64,000 bases of DNA from CAVPJW01 sp963705525 (GTDB lineage Bacteria > Acidobacteriota > Vicinamibacteria > Vicinamibacterales > CAVPJW01): the NCBI GenBank assembly GCA_963705525.1, contig CAVPJW010000002.1, positions 248,001 to 312,000 on the forward strand. Direction: 5' to 3'. The position numbers and the translations under genes were made by a program. This document shows, piece by piece, positions 36,067 to 45,036 of the stretch. The notes beneath the pieces are model-generated. The model had not been told where the DNA came from, made no database searches, and was given only the letters and a program-made list of their open reading frames with translations. Numbering within the stretch: position 1 is the first letter of the stretch; each line of letters begins with the position of its first letter.

Positions 36067-38775
36067 CTATTCGGACCTGAGGGCCGTCGCAGGATCGATG
36101 CGCGTCGCCCGACGCGCGGGAACGAAACTGGCGCCCAACGCCACGAGCACCAGAAACAGCGCGACGAGTACGAACGTCGACGGATCGGTCGGCGTGACGC
36201 CGAAGAGCAGGCTGGCGAGCACTCGTGTCGCGACGAGCGCTGCGACGAGGCCGATGGTCAGACCCACCAGCGCGACTCCGAGTCCCTCCCTGAGGATGAG
36301 GCCGACGACGCTCGCAGGGCGGGCGCCGAGCGACATACGCAATCCGATCTCCCTCGTCCGGCGTGCCACGCCGAAGCTCAGCATGCCGTGAACGCCGATG
36401 GCGGCGAGTGCAAGGGCCAGCGCCGCAAACGATCCAAGAAGCACCATCGTGAATCGACGCTCGGCAACCGACCGGAGCATCGTGGCATCAAGAGGCTCGA
36501 GACCGAAGACGGCCAGTCCCGGATCCAGCTCACGGATGGTGGCGGCAATTGCCGTCTGGAGACCGGACGGATCCTGGCGTGTGCGGACGAGCAACACTCC
36601 GGCTCCACCGACCGAAGGTGCCTGCGCGAGCGGCGCGTACGCCGCGATCGGCGGGGGGTCCGCGAGTCCATGAAACCTCTCGTTCGCGACAATGCCCACA
36701 ATCGTCCGCGCCGTCCCCCAGAAACTGATCTGCGCGCCGAGCGCTTCTCTTCCAGCGAAAAACTGACGCGCGGCGGCTTCATTGATCACGAGCACCGCGT
36801 GTGCCGCTGTCGCGTCGCCGTCACCGAGCAATCGGCCTCGAGTGAGTGCCAGCCCAACGGTCCGGAAATACCCTGGTGTGACTCGGCGAACCGAAATCTC
36901 GGGCCACGTCTTTGCTTCGGCCTCACGGCCGACGACAGCGAACGAATTGGTGAACCCGGGATCGAGCGGGTGATTGCCGGCGATAGCGACCGAATCTACT
37001 CCAGGCAGTCGGCCAGCGCGTTCGAGGAGCGCGTGTGTGAACTGATGCATTTCCTTGAAGTTCGGCCACACCCTGAAATCTGCCGGATAGCGCGACGAGG
37101 GCAGTTGGTATTCCGCCTTGAGCACTCCCACTGTCTGAAAGCCCGGGTCGACCCGCTGGAGGCGATAGAAGCTGCGGACGAGCAGGCTCGCGCCGATTAC
37201 CAGTACGACGGCCAGCGCGAGCTCGGCCGCGACGAGCACCGATCGGACCTTGTGGCGTTCCGGGCCCGCCGAGGTCAACCACCCACCTTCACCTTTGAGG
37301 GCTGAGAGGAGATCGACCCGGCGCGCCTGAAGTATGGGCACGAGGCTGAAGAGGATGCCCACGAGCACTGAGACGGCAATCGCAACGCCAAGAACCCGTG
37401 CGTCAATCGTGGCAGAGGCCAGTCGCGGGATATCGGCTGGTGCAAACGTGAGAAGCGCCTTCAAGGCCATGGATGCGATGGCGACACCAGCCGCGGCGGA
37501 CACGGTAGAGAGCAGGAGGCCCTCGACGAGGAATTGGGCCGCCAGGCGAGCCCTGCCACCGCCGAGTGCTGTGCGCACTGCCACTTCGCGAAACCTCGTG
37601 GTACCCCGCGCCATGAGGAGGTTGGCGACGTTGACGCACGCGATCAGCACGACGAGGCCGACCGTTCCAAGGAGGACGTAGAGTGCCGGCCGAACCGGGC
37701 CGAACACGACTTCAGCGAGCGGCTCGACGAATGCCCCGCGGCCATCGTTCGACGGGAAGTCCCGCTCGAGCGCTGTCATGATCGCCGCCATCTCCTCCTG
37801 TGCCGTGCCGGCAGACATGCCAGGAGCGAGGCTGCCGAGCACGAAGATCGGGTGGGTCTCGCGGGGCAACGTCCGATAGTCCGCAGGATAAGGCGTCCAG
37901 ATATCCACCTGGGTGCGCACACCGCGGTCCGCGAACGAACGACCATAGGCCGCCGCCGACAGAATCTGCAGTACGCCGAAACCTGCCTCGTCCGGCATCA
38001 CCCCGATGACCGTGAATGCACGGTCGTCAATCCTCAGGCTGTGGCCGACGATGGCGGGATCGCGTCCCAGCGACCGTTCCCACAACGCCTGACTGATCAG
38101 CGCGACGCTCGACCCCGGGATGTCGTCAGATGTGTTGAACGTGCGGCCGACGATGGGGGTGATGCCGAGAAGAGGCATGAACTCGCTGCTCACGCGAAGC
38201 GCCGCGAGGCGCACGGGATCGCCGGCCGGAGGGATCAGGTTCACCTCGTCCGCCGTGAACGCCGCCAGTTGTGCCAGCGTGCGCGACCGTGTTCGAAAAT
38301 CCGCGAGGTCCGGAACCGAGGCCGGTTCGCGGGTCGTGCCCGTCTTGCGATCGGTTTCCCAGATCATGGCCAGCCGATCGATGTTGGCAACCGGCGCCGG
38401 ACGAAGCAGCACGCCATTGACGATGCTGAAGATGGCGGTACCTGCGCCGATCGCGAGCGCGAGGATGAGCACCGATGCGAGGTGGAACGTCGGATCGCGG
38501 CGTGCCGATCGGCACGCGTAACGAAGGTCCTGCATCAGCGTCTCGACAACGGGGAACCCGCGAACGTCGCGATGCAATTCTTTGGTGGCCATTCGACTGC
38601 CAAAGCGAAGGACCGCGTGGCGCCGTGCCTCCTCCGGCGTCAGCCCGCGGCGGATGAAGTCTCGCGTCGCGAGGTCGAGATGGTTGTTCAGCTCCTCATC
38701 GAACTCGCGATCGAGCCGCTGCCGGTCGAAGAGCGCGCGGAAACGGGCCAGCGTGACGCGGAGCCAGTCGGTCAT
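36067..38775 (-). CDS. ADOP-type ABC transporter permease with N-terminal soluble helix domain
   Basis: A 902-residue intact permease. Residues 1-80 form the PadR-associated soluble domain (FDEELNNHLDLATRDFIRRG, EEARRHAVLRFGS). They are followed by the MacB-PCD/FtsX duplicate: DPTFHLASVLILALAIGAG, a periplasmic domain with VGRTFNTSDDIPGSSVALIS, FtsX with LIACVNVANLLMARG, a second periplasmic domain, and the last FtsX segment ending RIDPATALRSE. It lacks an ATPase of its own. The ATG overlaps the PadR stop (ATGA), so expression is controlled together. ADOP permeases probably export peptides, lipids or lipoproteins in a MacB-like way. Confidence 0.93.
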   Translation of the reverse strand: MTDWLRVTLARFRALFDRQRLDREFDEELNNHLDLATRDFIRRGLTPEEARRHAVLRFGSRMATKELHRDVRGFPVVETLMQDLRYACRSARRDPTFHLASVLILALAIGAGTAIFSIVNGVLLRPAPVANIDRLAMIWETDRKTGTTREPASVPDLADFRTRSRTLAQLAAFTADEVNLIPPAGDPVRLAALRVSSEFMPLLGITPIVGRTFNTSDDIPGSSVALISQALWERSLGRDPAIVGHSLRIDDRAFTVIGVMPDEAGFGVLQILSAAAYGRSFADRGVRTQVDIWTPYPADYRTLPRETHPIFVLGSLAPGMSAGTAQEEMAAIMTALERDFPSNDGRGAFVEPLAEVVFGPVRPALYVLLGTVGLVVLIACVNVANLLMARGTTRFREVAVRTALGGGRARLAAQFLVEGLLLSTVSAAAGVAIASMALKALLTFAPADIPRLASATIDARVLGVAIAVSVLVGILFSLVPILQARRVDLLSALKGEGGWLTSAGPERHKVRSVLVAAELALAVVLVIGASLLVRSFYRLQRVDPGFQTVGVLKAEYQLPSSRYPADFRVWPNFKEMHQFTHALLERAGRLPGVDSVAIAGNHPLDPGFTNSFAVVGREAEAKTWPEISVRRVTPGYFRTVGLALTRGRLLGDGDATAAHAVLVINEAAARQFFAGREALGAQISFWGTARTIVGIVANERFHGLADPPPIAAYAPLAQAPSVGGAGVLLVRTRQDPSGLQTAIAATIRELDPGLAVFGLEPLDATMLRSVAERRFTMVLLGSFAALALALAAIGVHGMLSFGVARRTREIGLRMSLGARPASVVGLILREGLGVALVGLTIGLVAALVATRVLASLLFGVTPTDPSTFVLVALFLVLVALGASFVPARRATRIDPATALRSE

Positions 38776-39125
38776 GTCTTGCTCCCAGGAGGATGGGCCG
38801 CGAGGATGCGTCCGATGACGGCCGAGACGCGCTCCCAGGCGGAGGTCTGGTCAGCGAGCGCCGCTCGTCCGCGGCGGGTGAGGGAATAGAACCGCGCCCT
38901 GCGATTGTTTTCCGAGGTCCCCCAGGCGGAGGCAATCCATCCGCGCTGCTGCAGCCGGACGAGCGAGGCGTAAATGGTTCCCTGGTTGAGGACGACGGCG
39001 TCGCGGCTCACTTGTTCGATGCGCCGCGCGAGGCCATAGCCATGGAGCGGTCCCATGGCGGCGAGGGTCTGCAAAACCATGAGGTCGAGCGTGCCCTGGA
39101 GGAGATCGAGCTTCGAATCGGACAA
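38772..39125 (-). CDS. PadR-family transcriptional regulator (ADOP-associated)
   Basis: 117 residues from a TTG at 39125, with GGAGG four bases upstream; the longer open frame to 39161 runs through the hairpin and is unlikely. Winged-helix features: KLDLLQGTLDLMVLQTLAAM, GPLHGYGLARRIEQVS, VVLNQGTIYASLVRLQQRGWI, and the wing ENNRRARFYSLTRRG. PadR regulators repress nearby genes and respond to small molecules. Overlap with the permease start gives one operon. Confidence 0.9.
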   Translation of the reverse strand: MSDSKLDLLQGTLDLMVLQTLAAMGPLHGYGLARRIEQVSRDAVVLNQGTIYASLVRLQQRGWIASAWGTSENNRRARFYSLTRRGRAALADQTSAWERVSAVIGRILAAHPPGSKT

Positions 39126-39130
39126 GAGGC

Positions 39131-39153
39131 CTCCTGTGGTGCGGCCACAGGAG
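39131..39153 (-). promoter_or_regulatory. RBS-containing inverted repeat before padR
   Basis: Nine-base perfect arms (CTCCTGTGG 39131-39139 and CCACAGGAG 39145-39153) with a five-base loop. On the minus strand the 3' arm contains AGGAG of the padR ribosome site. A second short dyad CCTGT-CC-ACAGG lies at 39173-39184, so CCTGTG/CACAGG half-sites occur twice. It could act as PadR operator in DNA, RBS-hiding hairpin in RNA, or both. Confidence 0.45.
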
Positions 39154-39227
39154 CATGGCACAACTCCAGTGGCCTGTCCACAGGAATGGTGGGCGGGCGC
39201 GGCCCGAAGTCGCGTGGGTCGCAGGGG

Positions 39228-40634
39228 TCAGGCGATCGCGGCGGCGCGCTCGCGATCGAAGGCGCCCAGAATCGCGGCAACGGAGCGGTCGATGTCGTCC
39301 TCGCCGGTGGACCAGTTGCACACCGACACGCGCATGGCCGCCATGTTCCGCCACGTCGTTCCACCGAGCCAGCAGGTGCCATCCTGCTGGACGCGCGAGA
39401 TCACGGTTCGTGTCAGGACGTCCGGATCGAAGTCCGGCGCCTCGAATCGCACGAGGACCTGGTTCAGCACAACATCGTTCAGGATGCGGACGTGATGATG
39501 ACGCGCGAGGCCTTCCGCGGCGCGGCGGGCCAGCCGGCAGCAGCGCTCGATGAGATCGGCGACACCCGATCGGCCCAGCGTCCGCAGCGCCGCATAGATC
39601 GGCACGACCCGCGCTCGCCGCGACGATTCCGGCGTCCAGTCCATCCCGTCGCGTTTCTGTTCGTCTCCGCGCACCAGATAGGAGGCCGTCAGGCTCATCG
39701 CCGAGCGGTGCGCATCCGGATTCGCGACGCACACGATCCCTGAGTCATACGGAACGTTCAGCCACTTGTGTCCGTCGGTCGCCCACGAATCGGCACGGTC
39801 GAGCCCCTGGACGTGGTGCGCCAGCGATGGTGTGGCGGCGGCCCACAAGCCAAAGGCACCGTCGACATGCAGCCAGGCACCGCGCGGCCGTGTCTGGGTC
39901 GCAATCTGTTCGATCGGATCGAATGCGCCGGTGTTCACGTTGCCCGCCTGCGCACAGACGATCGTGGGTCCCTGACCGCGATCGAGCACGCGCGCGAGCT
40001 CGTCGGCGAGCATGGCGCCTTGGCCGTTCACGGGGACGCGAATGAGGTGGCGCGATCCGAAACCGAGCAGCCTGAGTGCCACGATGACCGAAACATGCAC
40101 TTCGTTTCCGACCACGACCGTCACGCGTGGGGCGCCCTGGAGGCCATCCGCCTCAACGTCCCAGCCGGCGCGCTGCAGCACGTCATGGCGCGCCGCGGCA
40201 AGCGCGGTGAAGTTGGCCATGTGACAGCCGGTAACGAATCCGACGCTGGCGGTCGAGGGCAGACTGAAGAGGTCGAGGAGCCAGCGGCCGGCTGTATCTT
40301 CCATTACCGCGAGGGCGGGCGACTCGACGTAGAGGCCCACGTTCTGATCCCAGGCCGTCACCAGCCAGTCGGCCGCGACTGTGACGGGCAGGCATCCGCC
40401 CGTGACGAAACCGAAGTATCGCGGTCCCGCGCTGGCAACGAGGCCTGGCTCGACATCCCTGGCCAGGTCCTCGATCACGGTGGCTCCGTCGATCCCGTCG
40501 TGCGGAAGCTGGCCGCCAAGCGCGGCGCGAAGCGCCTCCAGATTCGCGCGCTCGACAACCGGGCGATCGGCCAGCGTCTCGAGAAATGCCTGGGCCAGCT
40601 CTTTGGTCCGCGCGAGAAATGTCCAGTCTGTCAT
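39228..40634 (-). CDS. Group II PLP-dependent decarboxylase (aromatic-amino-acid decarboxylase-like)
   Basis: A 468-residue fold-type I enzyme. Visible motifs are GFVTGGCLPVTVAADW, the ring-stacking region HVSVIVALRLLGFG, AGNVNTGAFDP, the Asp in HVDGAFGLW contacting the pyridine nitrogen, and the PLP lysine in DGHKWLNVPYDSG. It resembles tryptophan/tyrosine/phenylalanine decarboxylases. The substrate-determining loop is not diagnostic by eye. The start is ATG 40634. The sialidase-like gene lies 43 bases upstream on the same strand, so co-transcription is possible. Confidence 0.9.
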   Translation of the reverse strand: MTDWTFLARTKELAQAFLETLADRPVVERANLEALRAALGGQLPHDGIDGATVIEDLARDVEPGLVASAGPRYFGFVTGGCLPVTVAADWLVTAWDQNVGLYVESPALAVMEDTAGRWLLDLFSLPSTASVGFVTGCHMANFTALAAARHDVLQRAGWDVEADGLQGAPRVTVVVGNEVHVSVIVALRLLGFGSRHLIRVPVNGQGAMLADELARVLDRGQGPTIVCAQAGNVNTGAFDPIEQIATQTRPRGAWLHVDGAFGLWAAATPSLAHHVQGLDRADSWATDGHKWLNVPYDSGIVCVANPDAHRSAMSLTASYLVRGDEQKRDGMDWTPESSRRARVVPIYAALRTLGRSGVADLIERCCRLARRAAEGLARHHHVRILNDVVLNQVLVRFEAPDFDPDVLTRTVISRVQQDGTCWLGGTTWRNMAAMRVSVCNWSTGEDDIDRSVAAILGAFDRERAAAIA

Positions 40635-40677
40635 CGCTCTGTCTGCATCTGGGCCCTACGCCATCACAGCGACGCGG

Positions 40678-42000
40678 CTAATTCGAGTTAAGCAGATGGC
40701 CGGGTTCGATTCGACCCACCAAGATTGTTGAAGAGGCGCCGGCGCCGCGCGTCCACGCGGCCAGAAGGCCGTCCGCAGAGGCGGCAAGCACGGGGTAGGT
40801 GGCGGGTGCCCCCGCTCCCAGTTTCATGATGGGACCGAACGTCGCTCCACCACCCTCGCCGATCGTGATCGTTCGCACGGCCGCTTGTCTGGTACCCGCC
40901 CAGATCTCGTCCCACGAGACGAAGAGGCGCCCGCCCGCGTCGAGCGCCACCTGCGGATGACTGGGCTTTGGACCACCAAGCGTCGGGATTCGGACGCGCT
41001 GAGTAAAAGTCCGGCCGTCTCGCGTGGACGAATAGAAGAGCGCTCCCTCTGGCTTTGCTTTGCCGATCACCGTTGGCCACACGATGTGCACGGTCTTCGT
41101 TCCGTCCACCACCATCGCCGGCCCATCGTCGGGACAGCCGTCGAGCTCCCAGCGATCCTCGCTGATGCGAGCCGGCGAACTGAACGTTCGACCTCCATCG
41201 GCCGATTGCATGAAGGCAATGTCGCGTATGTTCCCGGCGTACACATGTCGCCAGGCGGCAAAGAGGGATCCATCCGGCCCGGCGGCCAAAGCCGTCTTGC
41301 AGCAATAGCACACGCCCTTGGTCAGCTCACGGTCGCCGCCGCCAGCCTCGCTGCTGCCGTAGTAGAGACCAGAGCGCTGAGCCATGGCGACGCCATCGGT
41401 CGTCCCTTTGGTTGAACTGCTACCTTGGCCGGCATGCGTATGATGTCCGGACGCCGCGCCGGCTGTGGCCAGACCGCGATGATCCAGCCAGATGGCATGG
41501 GCCGCTCCATTCTTGTCGAGCGCCAATGCCGTCCAACCGCGATCTCCGGCGGCGCCCAGCGACTGGAGTGATTGCGGTCGGCTGAACGTCCGTCCGGCGT
41601 CTGTTGACCGTGCAAGCTTGATCTCGGTACTTTCCCCCTTTGCGGTCCACAGCACGACGACTTCGGGATCTGTGCCGGCCGCGCGTCGCTTCACCGCGAC
41701 GCGCGGAGGCATTTCACCGCCGAGGCGTGCTTCACCTGCTCGCGAGTTGACCCTGACCGGCGGAGCGAAGGTTGTCCCGCCGTCGCGGCTCGTCGCGACG
41801 AAGACATCGGTGCCGCTCGCGTCGCCGGCACCCCAGGCCACGGCAACGAAGCCGCCTTCCGCGGCGATCCATGGCGTCGAGCTCGAACGATCGGGCACGC
41901 GAAGCTCGACGACGCGATCGCTCACGCGGCTTCCCGCGATTCCGGTTGTCGAGGCGGCAAGGAGCGCGGCCGCCGCCGCGCGTGCAAAGAGAAGTTTCAT
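40678..42000 (-). CDS. Exo-alpha-sialidase-like BNR/Asp-box repeat protein
   Basis: A 440-residue secreted protein (signal LLFARAAAAALLAASTT; GGGAG upstream of the ATG). At least four Asp-box motifs S-x-D-x-G-x-T-F are visible (SRDGGTTF, STDAGRTF, SADGGRTF, STRDGRTF), giving a six-bladed propeller like sialidases and related proteins. The catalytic sialidase Arg triad cannot be identified. A cysteine cluster (CYCC) occurs mid-protein near 41310. Binding of glycans or a structural role is as plausible as hydrolysis. Confidence 0.8.
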   Translation of the reverse strand: MKLLFARAAAAALLAASTTGIAGSRVSDRVVELRVPDRSSSTPWIAAEGGFVAVAWGAGDASGTDVFVATSRDGGTTFAPPVRVNSRAGEARLGGEMPPRVAVKRRAAGTDPEVVVLWTAKGESTEIKLARSTDAGRTFSRPQSLQSLGAAGDRGWTALALDKNGAAHAIWLDHRGLATAGAASGHHTHAGQGSSSTKGTTDGVAMAQRSGLYYGSSEAGGGDRELTKGVCYCCKTALAAGPDGSLFAAWRHVYAGNIRDIAFMQSADGGRTFSSPARISEDRWELDGCPDDGPAMVVDGTKTVHIVWPTVIGKAKPEGALFYSSTRDGRTFTQRVRIPTLGGPKPSHPQVALDAGGRLFVSWDEIWAGTRQAAVRTITIGEGGGATFGPIMKLGAGAPATYPVLAASADGLLAAWTRGAGASSTILVGRIEPGHLLNSN

Positions 42001-42150
42001 CTTGTGTCTCCCAGAGAGTCTGAGCTTATCGAATCACCACAGGCTCAGGCAAACGCTGCAGCGCGGCCGAACACGGAGCGTCGGTTCCGTGAGCTCAATC
42101 GTGCTGAAGAAAGGAGGCGGCCGAATCCATGGGACAAGGCGACGAATTGA

Positions 42151-43338
42151 TCAAGCCGCGGTCGATTTCCTGTCGGAATCGCCAAGGGCAGCCGCGGTGA
42201 ACGTCGTCGGCCTTCGGCTGCGGGAGAAGAAGCGCCGCCAGGCGAGCATCAGGCCGGTGCATGCGAGAAGAGCGCCGCCAGCCGATGCCAAGCCCGCCAC
42301 AGTCTGGCCCGCGAGGCCTCCTGCTTCCCCGGTATGGATCCATCGAAGCCACGCCCGCGCCTGCCGGCCGCCGTTCTGGCTCGCGTACGGTTCCCAGCGA
42401 AGCAGGTCGCCGGTCGGCCGACTCAAGATGAGCTGCGCACGAAGATCCGGGCGCGGACCGTCGCCGCGATCGATCGTGAACGCGAGCGGCGCGTCTGGGG
42501 ACTCGGGAACGCGAACCGTGATGTTCTGCCAGCCGACCACCTGACCCTCGGCGCGCGCGCACAGGTCGCCCAGATCCTTGAGATTGTCCTTGAGAGACGG
42601 CTGTTCGCCTCGGCCTCGCGGGGGAGCTGCAGCCTCAGCGACCCGCGTCGGTGGGGCATTCCCCGTCAAACGAAAAACGAGATCGTTGGCCCATGGGTAC
42701 GACATCACCACGCCTGACGCGACGATGAAGAAGAGCGGCACGGCCGACCAGATGCCGACGACGTTATGCCAGTTCCAGTCGCGAGCTTTGCCGCGCAGCG
42801 TGAAATCGAACCGCGTGATGGCCGCGACGGATTGCCTCGACCACTTCCGCGGCCACCACAGATACGGGCCGCTGATCACCAGAAAGAGGAACGCCAGGTT
42901 TGCGGCGCCGGTGACCCATCGCGCCGTCGTTCGCCGTTCGGCGCTCGCGCCGAACCAGCGATGCCATTCAGTGAGCCTTTGGAAGAAGTCGCGAAGGCCG
43001 CGCGAGCCCTCGCCGAGCAGGCGGCCCGAGTAGGCATCGACGAAGAGCACGCGCCTCGGTCCGATCGTCAGGGCAACCGGTGCCGTGGGATCGGCGCGCC
43101 ACATGATGGACGTGATCGTGACGTCGGGTCTCGCTTGAGAGGCGCCGGCGACGATCGCGTCGAGCGGCAGACGATGCCCATCTGTCTGAATCGAGCGAAT
43201 GTCCCGCTCCGCCCAGGCGACGATTTGTCGTTGGTACGTGAGCAGTGCGCCGGTGATCGACATCATCAGGATCACGAGGCCGGCCGTGACGCCCGCGACC
43301 AGATGACACCAGAAGAGAACCGTGCGAAATGTTTTCAT
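42151..43338 (-). CDS. PepSY-associated TM (PiuB-like) inner-membrane protein
   Basis: A 395-residue membrane protein with four main helices: LVAGVTAGLVILMMSITGALL at the N-terminus, AANLAFLFLVISGPYLWW, GIWSAVPLFFIVASGVVMSYPWA, and a C-terminal LASAGGALLACTGLMLAWRR. PepSY-like periplasmic segments lie between. His residues in the helices (LFWCHLVAG, WHRWFG, WNWHNVVG) fit heme coordination. Family members work in siderophore or iron uptake, often reducing ferric chelates. No TonB receptor is in the window. A palindromic operator is in its promoter. Confidence 0.88.
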   Translation of the reverse strand: MKTFRTVLFWCHLVAGVTAGLVILMMSITGALLTYQRQIVAWAERDIRSIQTDGHRLPLDAIVAGASQARPDVTITSIMWRADPTAPVALTIGPRRVLFVDAYSGRLLGEGSRGLRDFFQRLTEWHRWFGASAERRTTARWVTGAANLAFLFLVISGPYLWWPRKWSRQSVAAITRFDFTLRGKARDWNWHNVVGIWSAVPLFFIVASGVVMSYPWANDLVFRLTGNAPPTRVAEAAAPPRGRGEQPSLKDNLKDLGDLCARAEGQVVGWQNITVRVPESPDAPLAFTIDRGDGPRPDLRAQLILSRPTGDLLRWEPYASQNGGRQARAWLRWIHTGEAGGLAGQTVAGLASAGGALLACTGLMLAWRRFFSRSRRPTTFTAAALGDSDRKSTAA

Positions 43339-43396
43339 TGGGGGAAGCGGTCGGGACGGTGGCCTACAAAGTGAGATGCTGTCTCAATTCCGTCAC

Positions 43397-43424
43397 TGTA
43401 TATCCGACCGAATTGGTCGGTCAA
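43397..43424 (-). promoter_or_regulatory. PepSY gene promoter with palindromic operator in the spacer
   Basis: On the minus strand -35 TTGACC (43424-43419), a 16-base spacer, and -10 TATACA (43402-43397). The spacer holds a perfect dyad CCGACC-GAATT-GGTCGG at 43404-43420. GACC..GGTC dyads are typical of TetR-type repressor sites, so repression by an unlinked TetR-like protein is likely; a Fur box is not seen. Confidence 0.55.
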
Positions 43425-43469
43425 GTGGGAATGCTCGCCGCGCGCGGTCTGTGGTCCGAGGTCGATCTC

Positions 43470-45002
43470 TTAGCTGGAGAGCGAGATCTCCGGTGTTGTC
43501 ACCGCCGTCGGGACTTCGAGATCCGGCATGGGGGTCGCGATGAAGAAGTGCCGAACGGCTCGAGCGAGAATCCGGGCCCATTTTGCGGAACGGGCATGCC
43601 GCGCGCTGTCGGTGGCGATCCCGGTGTTGGCGTACATCTGACGGTACAGCTTCGAGATCAGCACGAAGATAACCCGGGCCCGCAGCGATTTCACGCAGTT
43701 CGACCGCTGCCACGTCATCTTGAGGCCGTAAAAGCGGTCCCATGTGGCCTGCGTGCCTTGCCGAATCTGATCCGCGGACATCGCCGGATGCGGGATATAG
43801 ACCTTCGGGCGCATCCGCGTGGGAATCAACCAGTACCGCGTCAACGGCACCCCCAACACCTTTTCCGTGCTGGCCTCGCGCTCCCACTTGGAGAAATCGA
43901 TCGTGCCCGGAAACGGCGTCAGCATGACGAACTGTGCGAACGCGATGCCCGCCTTTTGCGCCAGATCGGCTGTTGCGGCGAACGTGTCGGGCCGATCTGT
44001 CGGCAAACCGAAGATGAACGATCCGAGAACGTGAACGCCATGGCGCTTGAACACTTGCAGGCGCTCGACGAGCCCGTCCCCAGCTGAATTGAAGTTCTTG
44101 TGGATCGCCTTCAGCCCCTCGGGAGTCACGGTTTCCACGCCAACCAGTGCACCACGGATTCTGGCCCGGTGCATCGCGTCGAGGAAGCCCTCATCTTCGG
44201 CGGCCTCCATCGTGATCTGCGTGTAGAACACGAGGTCCTCGGGCAGGCGGGCCAGCTCCGCCATCAACGCCATCCGCTGGTTGCGGATTGCCGTCAACTC
44301 GTCGAGCCACCGCGGATCGTGCCGGCGTGCCGCCGCTTTGAGATCGTCCATCGTCACCGGATAGAAATTGTCGTCGGCGAGGAGGATGAACCGGAATCCC
44401 AGGCGGCGCAGTTCGACGATTTCGCGAATGACTTCGTCGACCTCGCGCTCTCGCGGCTTCTGGCCGTCGGTGCGCCACACCGAGCAGAACGAACAATGCT
44501 TCGGGCAGCCTCGGACCGTCTGCACCGAGCCCCACATGTATTTGTCTGCAGGCAGGAGATCCCATCGCGCTGGCAGGAACGAGTCGCCGTCCACGCGGCC
44601 ACCGTCGTAAAGAGCCTGGGGTGTTCCCTTCGCGCAATCGCCCAGAATCACCGGCCAAATCAGGTCGCCGTCTCCTTTGACGACGACGTGCGCGCCGCCG
44701 TGCTCGCGTGCTTCCTCAGGGAAGAGACTCGCGTGCACGCCGCCGTACACGACCGTCGCACCACGCTCTCGCGCCATCCGCCCAACCTCGTAGCCTCGAA
44801 GCGCGTTGCCCGTGTGGATGCCGATGCCGACGACATCTCCCGGATTGATACTGGCCGGGTCGAAGGGCTCCAGCGTTTCGTCGATGATGAATGGATCACC
44901 ATAGTTCCGAGGCGTCGCGGCAGCCAGGACGTACAGCCAGCGCGGAGTGATGACAGCAGTACCAAACGACAGATCGCTCGGGTTCACGAGATGTACGCTC
45001 AT
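43470..45002 (-). CDS. B12-binding-domain radical SAM protein
   Basis: A 510-residue enzyme. The N-terminal Rossmann-like cobalamin-binding domain covers the first 140 residues (GDVVGIGIHTGNALRGYEV, GATVVYGGVHASLFPEEA). The radical SAM cluster motif CPKHCSFC is near residue 165, followed by FILLADDNFYP, GVETVTPEGLKAIHKNF and a C-terminal region LTPFPGTIDFSKWE. Members methylate or rearrange unactivated carbons, as in hopanoid, bacteriochlorophyll and antibiotic paths; the actual substrate is not known. It begins 34 bases after the M56 gene stop on the same strand and is therefore probably in the BlaI-controlled operon. Confidence 0.9.
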   Translation of the reverse strand: MSVHLVNPSDLSFGTAVITPRWLYVLAAATPRNYGDPFIIDETLEPFDPASINPGDVVGIGIHTGNALRGYEVGRMARERGATVVYGGVHASLFPEEAREHGGAHVVVKGDGDLIWPVILGDCAKGTPQALYDGGRVDGDSFLPARWDLLPADKYMWGSVQTVRGCPKHCSFCSVWRTDGQKPREREVDEVIREIVELRRLGFRFILLADDNFYPVTMDDLKAAARRHDPRWLDELTAIRNQRMALMAELARLPEDLVFYTQITMEAAEDEGFLDAMHRARIRGALVGVETVTPEGLKAIHKNFNSAGDGLVERLQVFKRHGVHVLGSFIFGLPTDRPDTFAATADLAQKAGIAFAQFVMLTPFPGTIDFSKWEREASTEKVLGVPLTRYWLIPTRMRPKVYIPHPAMSADQIRQGTQATWDRFYGLKMTWQRSNCVKSLRARVIFVLISKLYRQMYANTGIATDSARHARSAKWARILARAVRHFFIATPMPDLEVPTAVTTPEISLSS

Positions 45003-45036
45003 GCGAGTGACCTTCCGACGGAAATCGGTGAACTGA

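Noticed and set aside
39768..40691. 307-codon plus-strand open frame over the decarboxylase gene
   Set aside because: Antisense shadow; the decarboxylase on the minus strand has all PLP motifs.
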